Source: AV40 sp038230255 (lineage in GTDB: Bacteria > Verrucomicrobiota > Verrucomicrobiia > Chthoniobacterales > UBA10450). Taken from it: DNA of 64,000 nt. Within the stretch, counting starts at the first letter, position 1; every line of letters starts with the position of its first letter. The translations under genes were made by a program, and so were the position numbers. Under the pieces are notes generated by a model. That model had not been told where the DNA came from. It saw only the letters and a program-made list of their open reading frames with translations, and searched no databases. Location: positions 434,001 to 498,000 of the forward strand of contig JBBRNP010000002.1 in the NCBI GenBank assembly GCA_038230255.1, given 5' to 3'. Shown here piece by piece: positions 24,777 to 33,453 of the stretch.

Positions 24777-24967
24777 TTTTCTGTTTGCCCGGCTTCGTGT
24801 TGGGCATCAGCGCGCCGGTTCATCTCATCGAATTTACCCGCCGCAGCATCCGCCTTCATCTGCTTGTCCCAGTCATCATCGGGATACGGATGCAGCTCAG
24901 CCATCAGCTCGCAATATTCCTGCGGCGACAACTTCGCGATGGCTTCCTTAATTTCTGTGATCGACAT
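24767..24967 (-). CDS. Antitoxin-like protein
   Basis: A protein of 66 residues. The N-terminal segment MSITEIKEAIAKLSPQEYCE is typical of addiction-module component proteins that pair with RelE/ParE toxins, followed by an acidic, Pro-Asp-rich part and a short helix. It has no obvious DNA-binding domain, so autoregulation is uncertain. It is first in the operon, as antitoxins usually are, and overlaps the toxin start by 10 nt. Confidence 0.7.
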   Translation of the reverse strand: MSITEIKEAIAKLSPQEYCELMAELHPYPDDDWDKQMKADAAAGKFDEMNRRADAQHEAGQTEKWP

Positions 24968-25027
24968 GAGTGAACATTAATAAGCGCGAGCAATTGGAGC
25001 AAGTGCGTTGCCGACCGGAACCAATCG

Positions 25028-25093
25028 CGTCTCAAAGATCAGCGCGCTGATTCCGGAAAGAAAGGGAACAACCGAAAGAATCGCTAATCGCAT
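25028..25093 (-). pseudogene. Duplicated 5' fragment of the MFS-spermidine synthase gene
   Basis: From ATG 25093 the frame reads MRLAILSVVPFLSGISALIF then ET. This matches the first 22 residues of the intact gene starting at 24512 (MRLAILSAVLFLSGISALIF) at all but two positions. Similarity then stops. The toxin-antitoxin pair lies exactly between the fragment and the intact gene. Confidence 0.8.
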
Positions 25094-25103
25094 GAACGAT
25101 TCG

Positions 25104-25475
25104 TCAGCTTGATCGATAGCTATACCGATATCGTGCGATGACGCCGCTCGGCTTGCGAGCAGTAATAATTCTTTGATCTCTACTAATTAATGTAAGCTCG
25201 TTTTCTACCTGCGAATCGCTATAAATCTGCAAACGGCCGTTCCGTATTCTCCAGCGCCACGCTGGACCGATTACTATATCGTGAGAACCCACGGACGCGG
25301 CCACGGCACCTCCTTTGTAAAACGAGTACTGTTCGGATTGAACGCTATGAATGAGTTCCATGTGCAAACCAGGCATCATCTTGGGAGTCCATTCGGGCTG
25401 GGTTGGCGCGGCGGTTGTGCAATTGGCTAGCGAGAGGCAAAAACCGATCGCATAAGCGTTCAGCGAATTTTTCAT
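25104..25475 (-). CDS. Putative lipoprotein, unknown function
   Basis: A protein of 123 residues. The N terminus MKNSLNAYAIGFCLSLANCT is a lipoprotein signal with lipobox LANC (Cys 19). The mature part is beta-rich: VAASVGSHDIVIGPAWRWRI then NGRLQIYSDSQ. I do not recognise the family. It lies 7 nt downstream of the aminotransferase gene on the same strand, but a functional tie to nucleobase catabolism is not evident. Confidence 0.6.
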   Translation of the reverse strand: MKNSLNAYAIGFCLSLANCTTAAPTQPEWTPKMMPGLHMELIHSVQSEQYSFYKGGAVAASVGSHDIVIGPAWRWRIRNGRLQIYSDSQVENELTLISRDQRIITARKPSGVIARYRYSYRSS

Positions 25476-25482
25476 AGACCAC

Positions 25483-26823
25483 TCACAAACTCGCGAGCGC
25501 GCGGTCGAGGACTTCGAGGAGGAAATCGGCGTCTTGTTCGTTGACGCACATCGGTGGCGAGAAGCGGATCGTTTGTCCCCAGAGTCCGCCTTTGCCGAGA
25601 AGTAGGCCCATTTCTTTGCACGCTTCCATGACCTGCGCGCATTCTTCCTTGGCCGGCTCCTTCGATTGTCGATCTTTCACCAACTCGATCCCGAGAAGTA
25701 ATCCTTTGCCGCGGACGTCGCCGATGATGTTGTGTTTCTCTTTCAGTTTGTTGAGGCCGGCGAGAATTCGGTTTCCAATCTTGAGTGAGTTCGCCTGAAG
25801 CTTTTCGCGATCGATCACGTCGAGGACAGCGCTGCCTTGCGCGCAGACAACCGGATTTCCGCCGAACGTGTTGAAATGAACGCGTTGCGAGAGTGTCGCG
25901 GCGATTTTCGGCGTCGTCACAACCGCGCCCATGGGACAACCATTTCCAATTCCTTTGGCCATTGTCACGATGTCGGGAATGACATCTTGCGTTTCGAATC
26001 CCCAGTAATGACTGCCGGTGCGGCCGAAGCCGGCTTGCACTTCATCGGCGATGCACAATCCGCCGGCAGCGCGCACATGTTCGTAAGCATGTTTTAAATA
26101 GTTGTCCGGAAAAACAACGCAGCCGCCGACGCCTTGAATTGATTCGGCAATAAAAGCCGCGACCTGGCCGGGCGTGGCGAAGTCGATCAGGTTCTTCAGA
26201 TCGGCCGCGTATTTTTTTCCGGCATCGACATCGTCGCGTCCCCACAAACCGCGATACGGATCGGGCGTGATCGCGTGATGAACGCCGAAACTGTGCGGCA
26301 CATTAAATTTCCAGGCGCGGTTGCCGGTCATTCCCATCGTGAGCGTGCTGCCGCCGTGATACGCGTTGCGCAGCGCGAGCACGTCGTAATTGCCGGTGTA
26401 AGCTCGCGCCATCAACAGCGCGAGGTCGTTCGCTTCCGAGCCGGAGTTGACGAAATAACAAACTTTAAGGTCGCCCGGCATTTTCGACGCCAGCTTCTGG
26501 GCGTACTCGGCGATGTTCGGATGCAGATAAATGGTGGTCGAATGTTGGAGCGTCTCATTTTGCTGCCGCACAACATCGACAACGTCGGGATGACAATGTC
26601 CCACGCTCACGGTCACGATCCCGCCGAGCGCGTCGAGATATCTGCGGCCGTGCTCGTCCCAGAGATATTGCATTTTTCCTTCCACGAACATGATCGGCTT
26701 TTTGTAGTAGAGAAAAATTCCCGGATTCAGGAATTGCTTGCGCAGACGCAACACTTCATCGGCCGATGGCCCGTCGTATTTCTTCGGCTTGTGATCAAAT
26801 AACGGAAGTTCAGGAAGTTTCAT
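25483..26823 (-). CDS. Class III aminotransferase (AGXT2/beta-alanine type)
   Basis: A protein of 446 residues, PLP-dependent. It has GGIVTVSVGHCHPDVVDVV, FVNSGSEANDLALLMARAYT, IADEVQAGFGRTGSHYWGF (Asp that binds the pyridine ring) and TMAKGIGNGCPMGAVV (Schiff-base Lys), then HFNTFGGNPVVCAQG. This matches the alanine-glyoxylate aminotransferase 2 group, which also transaminates beta-alanine and beta-aminoisobutyrate. In this neighbourhood that is the step after beta-ureidopropionase, giving malonate or methylmalonate semialdehyde for the dehydrogenase at 31884. Glyoxylate from purine breakdown could be the amino acceptor. Confidence 0.9.
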   Translation of the reverse strand: MKLPELPLFDHKPKKYDGPSADEVLRLRKQFLNPGIFLYYKKPIMFVEGKMQYLWDEHGRRYLDALGGIVTVSVGHCHPDVVDVVRQQNETLQHSTTIYLHPNIAEYAQKLASKMPGDLKVCYFVNSGSEANDLALLMARAYTGNYDVLALRNAYHGGSTLTMGMTGNRAWKFNVPHSFGVHHAITPDPYRGLWGRDDVDAGKKYAADLKNLIDFATPGQVAAFIAESIQGVGGCVVFPDNYLKHAYEHVRAAGGLCIADEVQAGFGRTGSHYWGFETQDVIPDIVTMAKGIGNGCPMGAVVTTPKIAATLSQRVHFNTFGGNPVVCAQGSAVLDVIDREKLQANSLKIGNRILAGLNKLKEKHNIIGDVRGKGLLLGIELVKDRQSKEPAKEECAQVMEACKEMGLLLGKGGLWGQTIRFSPPMCVNEQDADFLLEVLDRALASL

Positions 26824-26872
26824 TGCGATCCTATTTTCTGGCAGGAATTGGCAGCATTATCGACCAAATTGC

Positions 26873-27547
26873 TCAACGAAATCCTATTTTAAACACGATT
26901 GGCAGGGCCACGATCTGCCCAGCGTACTGCGGATGTGCCTTCCAATGCCGTGCCGCTATGATTGTCGCGTCATCGAGGACCTTATGCCCAGAGCTTTGCA
27001 GTAGTTCGACTTTTGCAACGTTACCGACGGCACCAATTTTCATCTTTAGTCGAACGGTGCCTTCCTGATGATTAAGTCTTGCCTCCATTGGATACGTAGG
27101 AAATGGGGCGGACCTCCACATATCAGCACCATTGGAATGAGCAAAACTGGCAACGACACCGGCAGGATACCTCGCTGCAATCGCAGCCTCTTCCCTGAAA
27201 TCGATCATAATGTTGCGGCCTTGCGCAAGGTCGGATGGCTTAATCGCGCCCCGTTTCATTTTCCAGGATAACACTCCGCGCTGCGCGGCTTCATCCAATT
27301 CTTTGTTTCCGCTGCTCTTCGTGATCACTGCGTGATCGACGTTTCCATTTTTCTCGACCACGAGTCGAAGTTTCACGACACCTTCCGCGTTCTTTGCCAA
27401 AGCTGCGGTTGGAAATGCGGGTTTTGGTTGATTCATCCAATCCGAGGTGGCCGACTGCGTTTTTTGAAATGAAAAACACGATATCGAAATCGCAATGCTG
27501 ACGAAAACGGGTCGAAGGCTGAGATGTGGTGGGGGTCGTTCTGACAT
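26873..27547 (-). CDS. Protein with two TonB C-terminal domains
   Basis: A protein of 224 residues with a signal-peptide-like N terminus. Residues about 40-110 (PAFPTAALAKNAEGVVKLRL, then DEAAQRGVLSWKMKRG) and about 145-222 (PFPTYPMEARLNHQEGTVRL, ending DDATIIAARHWKAHP) are each a TonB_C-type domain. Proper TonB has one such domain, a proline-rich spacer and an anchor helix. Here the spacer is absent, so this may be a periplasmic TonB-like protein not energising a receptor by itself. It sits between aminotransferase and permease genes on the same strand. Confidence 0.75.
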   Translation of the reverse strand: MSERPPPHLSLRPVFVSIAISISCFSFQKTQSATSDWMNQPKPAFPTAALAKNAEGVVKLRLVVEKNGNVDHAVITKSSGNKELDEAAQRGVLSWKMKRGAIKPSDLAQGRNIMIDFREEAAIAARYPAGVVASFAHSNGADMWRSAPFPTYPMEARLNHQEGTVRLKMKIGAVGNVAKVELLQSSGHKVLDDATIIAARHWKAHPQYAGQIVALPIVFKIGFR

Positions 27548-27552
27548 TAGGA

Positions 27553-29091
27553 TTAAATTTTCGATGCCGATCTTCGCTCCAAACTGCGCAGCACAAGGTA
27601 CACGACAAACGCAATCGCGAAGCCGACGAACCAGGCGTAATCATAAAGCCGGACGAAAAATGCGGGCACGCTTGCAGGGTCGACGACTTTTACAGTCACC
27701 AGAAATCCGGGAAGGTTCGGTAACACCGCGACGATGAGGGCAAAGATCGCGATTAAGCTGAAGCCGTTGGTGTAGCGATATTCGCTGTCGGTCCGATAAA
27801 GTCCGGCGAGGTGGAGTTGCCGGCGGCGTAAGACGTAATAATCGGCGATCATGATTCCGCCGATCGGTCCGAGCAACGCGCTGTAGCCGACCAGCCAGGT
27901 AAAAATGTAACCGGTCGGATCGGCCACCAGTTTCCACGGCATCATGACTATGCCAACGATCCCGGTAATCAGTCCGCCCATGCGAAATGAAATTTTGTGC
28001 GGCGCGACGTGCGAGAAATCGTTCGCCGGACTAACAACATTGGCGGCGATGTTGGTCGCGAGTGTTGCGATGCAGAGCGCGAGCATCGCGACGACGAGCA
28101 CGACCGGATTCGTGAAATGGGTCAGAACATCGACCGGATCCCAGATTGTCTGGCCGTAGATGATCGCCGTGGCCGAAGTGACGGCGACGCCGATGAACGA
28201 ATAGAGGGCCATGGTCAGCGGAAGACCGAGTGCCTGTCCGACGATCTGATCGCGCTGCGAAACGGCGTAACGCGAAAAATCCGGAATATTGAGCGAGAGC
28301 GTCGCCCAGAATCCGATCATTCCAGTGAGCGCGGGAACAAAGAAGGCGAAGAATTGTCCGGCTTTCGGTTGGCCAGCAGCGAAGGCGGATGGTTGCGCCA
28401 GGATTGGGCCGAAGCCGCCGGCGTTGCGATACGCCCACCACAGCAACATCAAACCGAGCGCGATGAGCAACGGCGCTTTAATGTTCAAGAGCCAGCGGAT
28501 GCAATCGATCCCTTTGTAAACCACGAGCATGTTGATGCCCCAGAAAAACATGAAGCAAAGAAATTGAACGAACGTGATTCCGAGGAAATTCTGGGTCGAT
28601 CCGGTCGCGATCGACGGCGCGAAGACCGACATGATTTTGTAGATCGCGTTGCCCCCGATCCAGGTTTGAATTCCAAACCAACCGCAGGCGACGAACGCGC
28701 GCATGAGTGCGGGAATATTCGCGCCGCGCGTGCCAAATGAGGCGCGGCAGAAAACGGGGAAGGGGATTCCGTAACGCGTGCCGGCGTGCGCGTTGAGAAT
28801 CATCGGGATCACCACAATTAAATTGCCGAGAAAAATTGTGAAGATCGCCTGCGACCAATTCATTCCGCCGCCGATGAGCGACGACGCGAGCATGTAAGTC
28901 GGAATGCAGGCCGACATCGAAATCCAGAGCGCGGCGAAACTTCCGACGCGCCATTTCCGGCGATCGCCCGGGACCGGCGCGAGATCAGCGTTGTAAAGAT
29001 GATTGTGCTCGAGCTCGATCGTAAGATCGACATCCGGCGCGAGCGAAGCGGAAGCAGAGCTCATGAAAGGCGTTAATCGTGCCGCAGCCAT
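27553..29091 (-). CDS. NCS1-family nucleobase/allantoin/hydantoin permease
   Basis: 512 residues if started at ATG 29091. ATG 29064 (MSSASASLAPD) is an equally good start. About 12 transmembrane helices. The N-terminal NADLAPVPGDRRKWRVGSFA and TRYGIPFPVFCRASFGTRGA, and FVACGWFGIQTWIGGNAIY are hallmarks of nucleobase-cation-symport-1 carriers, which move uracil, allantoin, hydantoin or cytosine with H+ or Na+. Neighbouring dihydropyrimidinase, PreA and uricase genes favour uracil or allantoin as cargo. Probably the uptake step for the catabolic island. Confidence 0.9.
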   Translation of the reverse strand: MAAARLTPFMSSASASLAPDVDLTIELEHNHLYNADLAPVPGDRRKWRVGSFAALWISMSACIPTYMLASSLIGGGMNWSQAIFTIFLGNLIVVIPMILNAHAGTRYGIPFPVFCRASFGTRGANIPALMRAFVACGWFGIQTWIGGNAIYKIMSVFAPSIATGSTQNFLGITFVQFLCFMFFWGINMLVVYKGIDCIRWLLNIKAPLLIALGLMLLWWAYRNAGGFGPILAQPSAFAAGQPKAGQFFAFFVPALTGMIGFWATLSLNIPDFSRYAVSQRDQIVGQALGLPLTMALYSFIGVAVTSATAIIYGQTIWDPVDVLTHFTNPVVLVVAMLALCIATLATNIAANVVSPANDFSHVAPHKISFRMGGLITGIVGIVMMPWKLVADPTGYIFTWLVGYSALLGPIGGIMIADYYVLRRRQLHLAGLYRTDSEYRYTNGFSLIAIFALIVAVLPNLPGFLVTVKVVDPASVPAFFVRLYDYAWFVGFAIAFVVYLVLRSLERRSASKI

Positions 29092-29132
29092 TTCCAGCCC
29101 GCAATAGCAAAGCAGCTTGTCAGCGCGCGCTG

Positions 29133-29237
29133 GGTGGATCGAGCAGTCCCAAGTGCCAGTCCGGCTCGGACCTCGATGTTAAACTTGGCGGCGAAGCCGC
29201 ATTTGTTAGCATCGCCCGACGGAGCGTCCGATCCACC
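29133..29237. repeat. Imperfect palindromic intergenic element
   Basis: It is bounded by GGTGGATCG (29133) and CGATCCACC (29237) with inner hairpins (GTCCGGCTCGGAC; CGGCGAAGCCG). It fills the gap between the divergent permease and alcohol dehydrogenase genes. A regulatory role is possible but unproven. No ORF is seen here. Confidence 0.5.
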
Positions 29238-29295
29238 TCGTTTTAAGAAAAGAACTCTGCATGCCACTGCAATTGCTTAGCGATTCGGGAGCTTG

Positions 29296-30324
29296 ATGAA
29301 AGCTGTTCGCCTTGTTCAACCCGGACAGCGCCTCGAACTGCATGAGATTCCCCCGCCGCATCCGGGAGATGACGATGTCTTGGTGCGAATCAAAGCCGCC
29401 GGGATTTGCCATTCGGATGCGCATTATCGCGCCGGCGTATCGCGGGTTGACCGCTTGCCGATCACACTCGGCCACGAAGTTGCCGGTATCGTCGAGGCAA
29501 TCGGCGCGAACGTAAAACAATTGCGCATCGGCCAGCGCGTTTGTTTGCACTACATGGTCACGTGCGGTTCGTGCGCCTGGTGCATCAAAGGGAACGAACA
29601 ATTCTGCGAGACTGGCGAGATGATCGGAAAATCTCGCGACGGCGGTTACGCCGAGTTCATTTCCATTTCCGCGCGAAGCGTCTTTGAGTTACCTGATGAA
29701 ATTCCGTTCGAGCACGGAGCAATCATGATGTGCTCGTCGGCAACCTCACTCCACGCGCTAAACAAAGCGCGAATGAAACCGGGCGAATCGGTCGCCATCT
29801 TCGGAGTGGGCGGACTGGGGACATCCGCCATTCAACTCGCGAAAATTTTGGGCGCGCGCGAAGTCTTCGCCGTCGATCTTCAACCTGACAAACTCGAATT
29901 GGCGAAATCGTTCGGCGCGGTGCCGATCGACGCGCGGATGGGCGATCCTGTGAAACTCATTCGTGACCAGACCGCCGGACAAGGCGTGGATGTGGCCTTG
30001 GAGCTCATCGGACTACCGTTGACGATGCAGCAAGCTGTCCGCTCGCTGGGCAAGCAAGGTCGCGCCGCGATCGTCGGCATCACAGAGAAAAATTTCGAAG
30101 TCTCGCCTTATCACGAACTCGTGAACCGGGAAGTCGAAATCGTCGGAGTGTCCGATCACGTCGCGGCGGAGATTCCGTTGCTCCTGGAATTTGCGCGCAC
30201 TCGGAAGCTGAATCTTTCAAATGTCGTGAGCCGCACCGTTCCTCTTGACGAAAAAGCGATCAACAACGTCCTCGACCAACTGCAACAGTCCTGCGAAGAC
30301 GTGCGAGTCGTGATTACTCCCTGA
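29296..30324 (+). CDS. Zinc-dependent medium-chain alcohol dehydrogenase
   Basis: A protein of 342 residues from ATG 29296, with GGGAG 7 nt upstream. The frame also has a TTG one codon earlier. Catalytic zinc ligands are Cys in GICHSDAHYR and His in LGHEVAGIVEAIG. The structural zinc lobe is CGSCAWCIKGNEQFC, and the NAD-binding fold is IFGVGGLGTSAIQLAK followed by FAVDLQPDKLELAKSFGA. It oxidises an alcohol or reduces an aldehyde. The substrate is unknown. It lies on the opposite strand between permease and dihydropyrimidinase genes, so its link to pyrimidine catabolism is only positional. Confidence 0.85.
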   Translation: MKAVRLVQPGQRLELHEIPPPHPGDDDVLVRIKAAGICHSDAHYRAGVSRVDRLPITLGHEVAGIVEAIGANVKQLRIGQRVCLHYMVTCGSCAWCIKGNEQFCETGEMIGKSRDGGYAEFISISARSVFELPDEIPFEHGAIMMCSSATSLHALNKARMKPGESVAIFGVGGLGTSAIQLAKILGAREVFAVDLQPDKLELAKSFGAVPIDARMGDPVKLIRDQTAGQGVDVALELIGLPLTMQQAVRSLGKQGRAAIVGITEKNFEVSPYHELVNREVEIVGVSDHVAAEIPLLLEFARTRKLNLSNVVSRTVPLDEKAINNVLDQLQQSCEDVRVVITP

Positions 30325-30338
30325 GCTTGGCCACTTCG

Positions 30339-31718
30339 TTAGAAGTGAGTCGGTTCCCGCTTGAGGAGTTGGCCGCGGCCGAATTCGCCGACGAATTTTC
30401 CGTCACGCGCCGCGATTTTGCCGCGAACCGTGACAACGTGCGGCCGTCCCTGAACTTCGAAACCTTCGAACGAGTTGTAGTCCAAGTTCATCTGATGCGT
30501 CTTCGCTGAAATCTTTCCGCGATAATTTGGATCGTAAACGACGAGGTCGCCATCGCTCCCGACTTGAATCGCGCCTTTGCGCGGGAACAACCCGAAAAGT
30601 TTCGCAGCCTGCGTGCTCGCAGTGTCGACGAACCGCTGGATGTCGATCCTGTTTCCCTTCACGCCATGGGTGAAATATAAATTAATCCGGTCCTCGAGTG
30701 ACGGAATCCCGTTCGGGATTTTCGTAAAATCGTCTTTGCCCATTTGCTTCTGGGTGTCGAAATCAAACGGAGCGTGATCGGTCGCTAACGTTGCAGCGGA
30801 TCCGTCGCTCAACGCTTTCCACATCACCTCCTGATTCTTTTTGTCGCGGAGCGGTGGAGACATCACATTTTTCGCGCCTTCGAAGTTCGGTTCGGCAGTG
30901 GTGCGATCGAGCAGCAAATATTGAATCAGCGTCTCGACCCAGACGTTGACGCCGCGTTCTTTGCCGCGGATCGCTTCGGCCAACGATTCCTCGCAACTGG
31001 TGTGCACGGTGTAAACGTGCGCGCCGGTCATTTCCGCGAACGTCATCAAATGATGAACGCCTTCGGCTTCGACTACCGGCGGCCGGCTCCAGTAATGCCA
31101 TTCCGGCCCGGTTTTACCTTCGCTCAAAAGTTTCTTTTGCAATTCCAGAACGAGGTCCGCGTTTTCGCAGTGCGCGGTGACGATCACGCCGAGTTTCTTT
31201 GCCAGGGTGAGCGTGGCGTAAAGTTCTTCGTCGCTGATACCAAACGCGCCTTTGTAAGCCAGGAAAATTTTGAAACTACTCAGGCCGCGTTTCACAATTT
31301 CTTTGAAATCGCGCTCGGCTTCGTCGTCATATCGGGTCACGCCCATGTGAAACGTGAAGTCGCACGCGCTGTTACGTTGCGCTTTGCCCAACCAAAGCTC
31401 GAACGCCTCCAGCGGCTTGTCGGTTCGCGACGGACAAATCATTTCGATGAACGTTGTCGTTCCGCCCACCAGCGCGGCCCGGCTAGCGGTCTGGTGGGTA
31501 TCCTTCGCGAACGTGCCCATGAACGGGAGATAAATGTGCACGTGCGGGTCGATGAATCCCGGGAAAACATATTTGCCAGACGCGTCGATCACTTCATCCG
31601 CATTCACATTGTCGATCTTGCGATCGATCCGCGTGATCGTTTCGTTCTCGCAGAAGATGTCCGCGGTGTAGCGTTCGTCGGCGGTGATTATTTCACCATT
31701 CTTAATTAGGAGACTCAT
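30339..31718 (-). CDS. hydA: Dihydropyrimidinase (D-hydantoinase)
   Basis: A protein of 459 residues. It is an amidohydrolase with metal site DPHVHIYLPFMG (HxH), carboxylated Lys in SFKIFLAYKG, HCENADLV, TVHTSCEESLAEA and catalytic Asp in ATDHAPFDF. It opens dihydrouracil or dihydrothymine to N-carbamoyl-beta-amino acids, step two of reductive pyrimidine breakdown. Family length is 460-480. Flanked by the PreA-like gene (step one), an ureido-hydrolase (step three) and aminotransferase/dehydrogenase genes (steps four and five). SIS: the motif SLLIKNGEIITADERYTADI is the standard N terminus. Confidence 0.93.
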   Translation of the reverse strand: MSLLIKNGEIITADERYTADIFCENETITRIDRKIDNVNADEVIDASGKYVFPGFIDPHVHIYLPFMGTFAKDTHQTASRAALVGGTTTFIEMICPSRTDKPLEAFELWLGKAQRNSACDFTFHMGVTRYDDEAERDFKEIVKRGLSSFKIFLAYKGAFGISDEELYATLTLAKKLGVIVTAHCENADLVLELQKKLLSEGKTGPEWHYWSRPPVVEAEGVHHLMTFAEMTGAHVYTVHTSCEESLAEAIRGKERGVNVWVETLIQYLLLDRTTAEPNFEGAKNVMSPPLRDKKNQEVMWKALSDGSAATLATDHAPFDFDTQKQMGKDDFTKIPNGIPSLEDRINLYFTHGVKGNRIDIQRFVDTASTQAAKLFGLFPRKGAIQVGSDGDLVVYDPNYRGKISAKTHQMNLDYNSFEGFEVQGRPHVVTVRGKIAARDGKFVGEFGRGQLLKREPTHF

Positions 31719-31881
31719 GAAGACTGCCCGCGAAACACGCGAATAACGCTAATGACAGAGATTTCTAATCAGGAAAAAAGGAAAATAGGAAAAGAAGTTC
31801 TGAAATGTTCGGAGCTTCCTGCGTTCCTGCTTTCCTAATTCATTTTCCAAATTTCGCGTCAATTCGCGTGATTAGCGGGCT
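31719..31881. repeat. Intergenic repeat, CCCGCTAATCACGCGAA family (copy 2, with insert)
   Basis: The 34-bp start (31719-31752) and the 19-bp end (31863-31881) are reverse complements of the two ends of copy 1 at 10954-11028. Here about 110 bp of unrelated AT-richer DNA lies between them, containing AGGAAAAAAGGAAAATAGG. It separates dihydropyrimidinase and dehydrogenase genes. Confidence 0.8.
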
Positions 31882-31883
31882 AA

Positions 31884-33404
31884 TTATTTCTTCCACACAT
31901 CGCCGACGCCGTCGCCGAACCAGCGGGTGGAAACGACTTTCTGCTGGGTGTAAAACATTACTCCTTCTTTCCCCTGAATGTGGAGATCGCCGTAGAACGA
32001 CTCGTCCCAACCGGTGAACGGGAACATCGCCATCGTGGCCGGGACGCCGATGTTGATCCCGACCATTCCGGCTTTGACGCGATTCTTGAATTCCCGCGCC
32101 GCTTTTCCGGAATTGGTGAAGATCGCCGCACCGTTGCCGTAGGCTGATTTGTTCGCGGCCTCGATCGCGTGGTCGAGATCTTCCATTCGCATCACGTTCA
32201 ACACCGGCCCGAAAACTTCTTCGCGCGCGATGGTCATGTTGTCCTGCACTTGATCGACAATCGTCGCGCCCAAATAAAAACCGTTCGGCGCGTCTGCGAC
32301 CTTAATTCCGCGACCGTCCGCAATAATCTTGGCGCCTTCTTTTTCGCCGGACGCAACCAAATCGAGAACGCGATCGCGATGTTGACCTGTGATGACCGGG
32401 CCCATGTCCGGCTGCGCTTTGGTGTCGGTCGGTCCGACTTTGATTGCGCGCGCCGCCTCGATCAATGTCGGCAGCACGCGTTCAGCGGCTTTGCCAACTG
32501 TGATGGCGGTCGATCCGGCCATGCAACGTTCGCCCGCGCAACCGAACGCAGCGGTGGAAAGCGCTTCCACTGTGCGCGCAACATCCGCATCCGGCATGAC
32601 GACAACGTAATTTTTCGCGCCGCCGTTTGCCTGTACCCGTTTGCCGTGACGCGTGCCAGTCTCATAAATGTGTTTCGCCACCGGTGACGACCCGACAAAC
32701 GAAATCGCTTTCACCTTCGGATGGGTGAGCAAGGCATCGACACATTCGCGGCCGCCAGGAACAACGTTGAGCACGCCTTTCGGCAAACCTGCTTTTTCTA
32801 ACAGCTCTATGATCAGAAGCGCGGTGAGCGGAACTTTTTCGCTCGGTTTCAGAATAAAAGTATTTCCGCAGGCGAGCGCGAGCGGAAACATCCACATCGG
32901 CACCATTGCCGGAAAATTAAATGGCGTAATGCCGACGCAGACACCGAGCGGTTGCAACATTGTTTCGCAATCGACCCCTCGGGCAAGATTTTCGAGCGTG
33001 TCGCCCATGAGCAAGGTCGGAACGCTGCAGGCATATTCGACATTCTCGATCCCGCGATAAGCGCTGCCGCGTGCTTCGGCCAGCGTTTTGCCGTGCTCGC
33101 GCGAAACGCTCTCGCAAATCCGATCGAAATTTTCTTCAAGTAATTGCCGATACCGAAAAAATAAACGCGCGCGTTCCACCGGCGGCGTGTCGCGCCAGGC
33201 GGGAAATGCATCAGCCGCCGCTTCCACGGCAAGATTGACATGTTCCTTGGTGCAAGCCGGGACTTCGGCGATCACTTCGCCGCGCGACGGATTAAAGACC
33301 GGGGTTCGATCGACACCGGAAATCTCGCGCCATTCACCGCCGATAAAGGCAGGACAAGGGGAAAGTGACGAGTGACGAGTGACTTGTGACGTGTTTGAAG
33401 CCAT
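31884..33404 (-). CDS. mmsA: CoA-acylating (methyl)malonate-semialdehyde dehydrogenase
   Basis: A protein of 506 residues from ATG 33404, with AAGGA upstream. Aldehyde dehydrogenase fold: FNPSRGEVIAEVP, GITPFNFPAMVPMWMFPLA, FILKPSEKVPLT, GSSPVAKHIYETG and catalytic Cys in FGCAGERCMAGS. MmsA/IolA enzymes use CoA to convert methylmalonate or malonate semialdehyde to propionyl- or acetyl-CoA with CO2 release. This is the last step of thymine and uracil degradation, following the aminotransferase. The first ~12 codons come from a GTGACGAGTGAC-type repeat, so the native N terminus may begin near PAFIGGEWRE. Confidence 0.93.
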   Translation of the reverse strand: MASNTSQVTRHSSLSPCPAFIGGEWREISGVDRTPVFNPSRGEVIAEVPACTKEHVNLAVEAAADAFPAWRDTPPVERARLFFRYRQLLEENFDRICESVSREHGKTLAEARGSAYRGIENVEYACSVPTLLMGDTLENLARGVDCETMLQPLGVCVGITPFNFPAMVPMWMFPLALACGNTFILKPSEKVPLTALLIIELLEKAGLPKGVLNVVPGGRECVDALLTHPKVKAISFVGSSPVAKHIYETGTRHGKRVQANGGAKNYVVVMPDADVARTVEALSTAAFGCAGERCMAGSTAITVGKAAERVLPTLIEAARAIKVGPTDTKAQPDMGPVITGQHRDRVLDLVASGEKEGAKIIADGRGIKVADAPNGFYLGATIVDQVQDNMTIAREEVFGPVLNVMRMEDLDHAIEAANKSAYGNGAAIFTNSGKAAREFKNRVKAGMVGINIGVPATMAMFPFTGWDESFYGDLHIQGKEGVMFYTQQKVVSTRWFGDGVGDVWKK

Positions 33405-33450
33405 AGCGATTTCCTTACTTGTCACTCGTCATATGTCACACGTCACTTTT
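33363..33450. repeat. Inverted repeat of GTGACGAGTGAC type around mmsA start
   Basis: Arms at about 33363-33393 (repeated GTGACGAGTGACTTGTGACG units) and 33418-33450 (TTGTCACTCGTCATATGTCA and on) flank the mmsA ribosome site and start codon. A related string lies at 34636-34664. The left arm is translated as the first residues of MmsA (SNTSQVTRHSSL). Confidence 0.7.
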
Positions 33451-33453
33451 CTT

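Noticed and set aside
30331..30347. Hairpin CACTTC-GTTA-GAAGTG as terminator between convergent genes
   Set aside because: Short stem, no T-tract and it overlaps a coding end.
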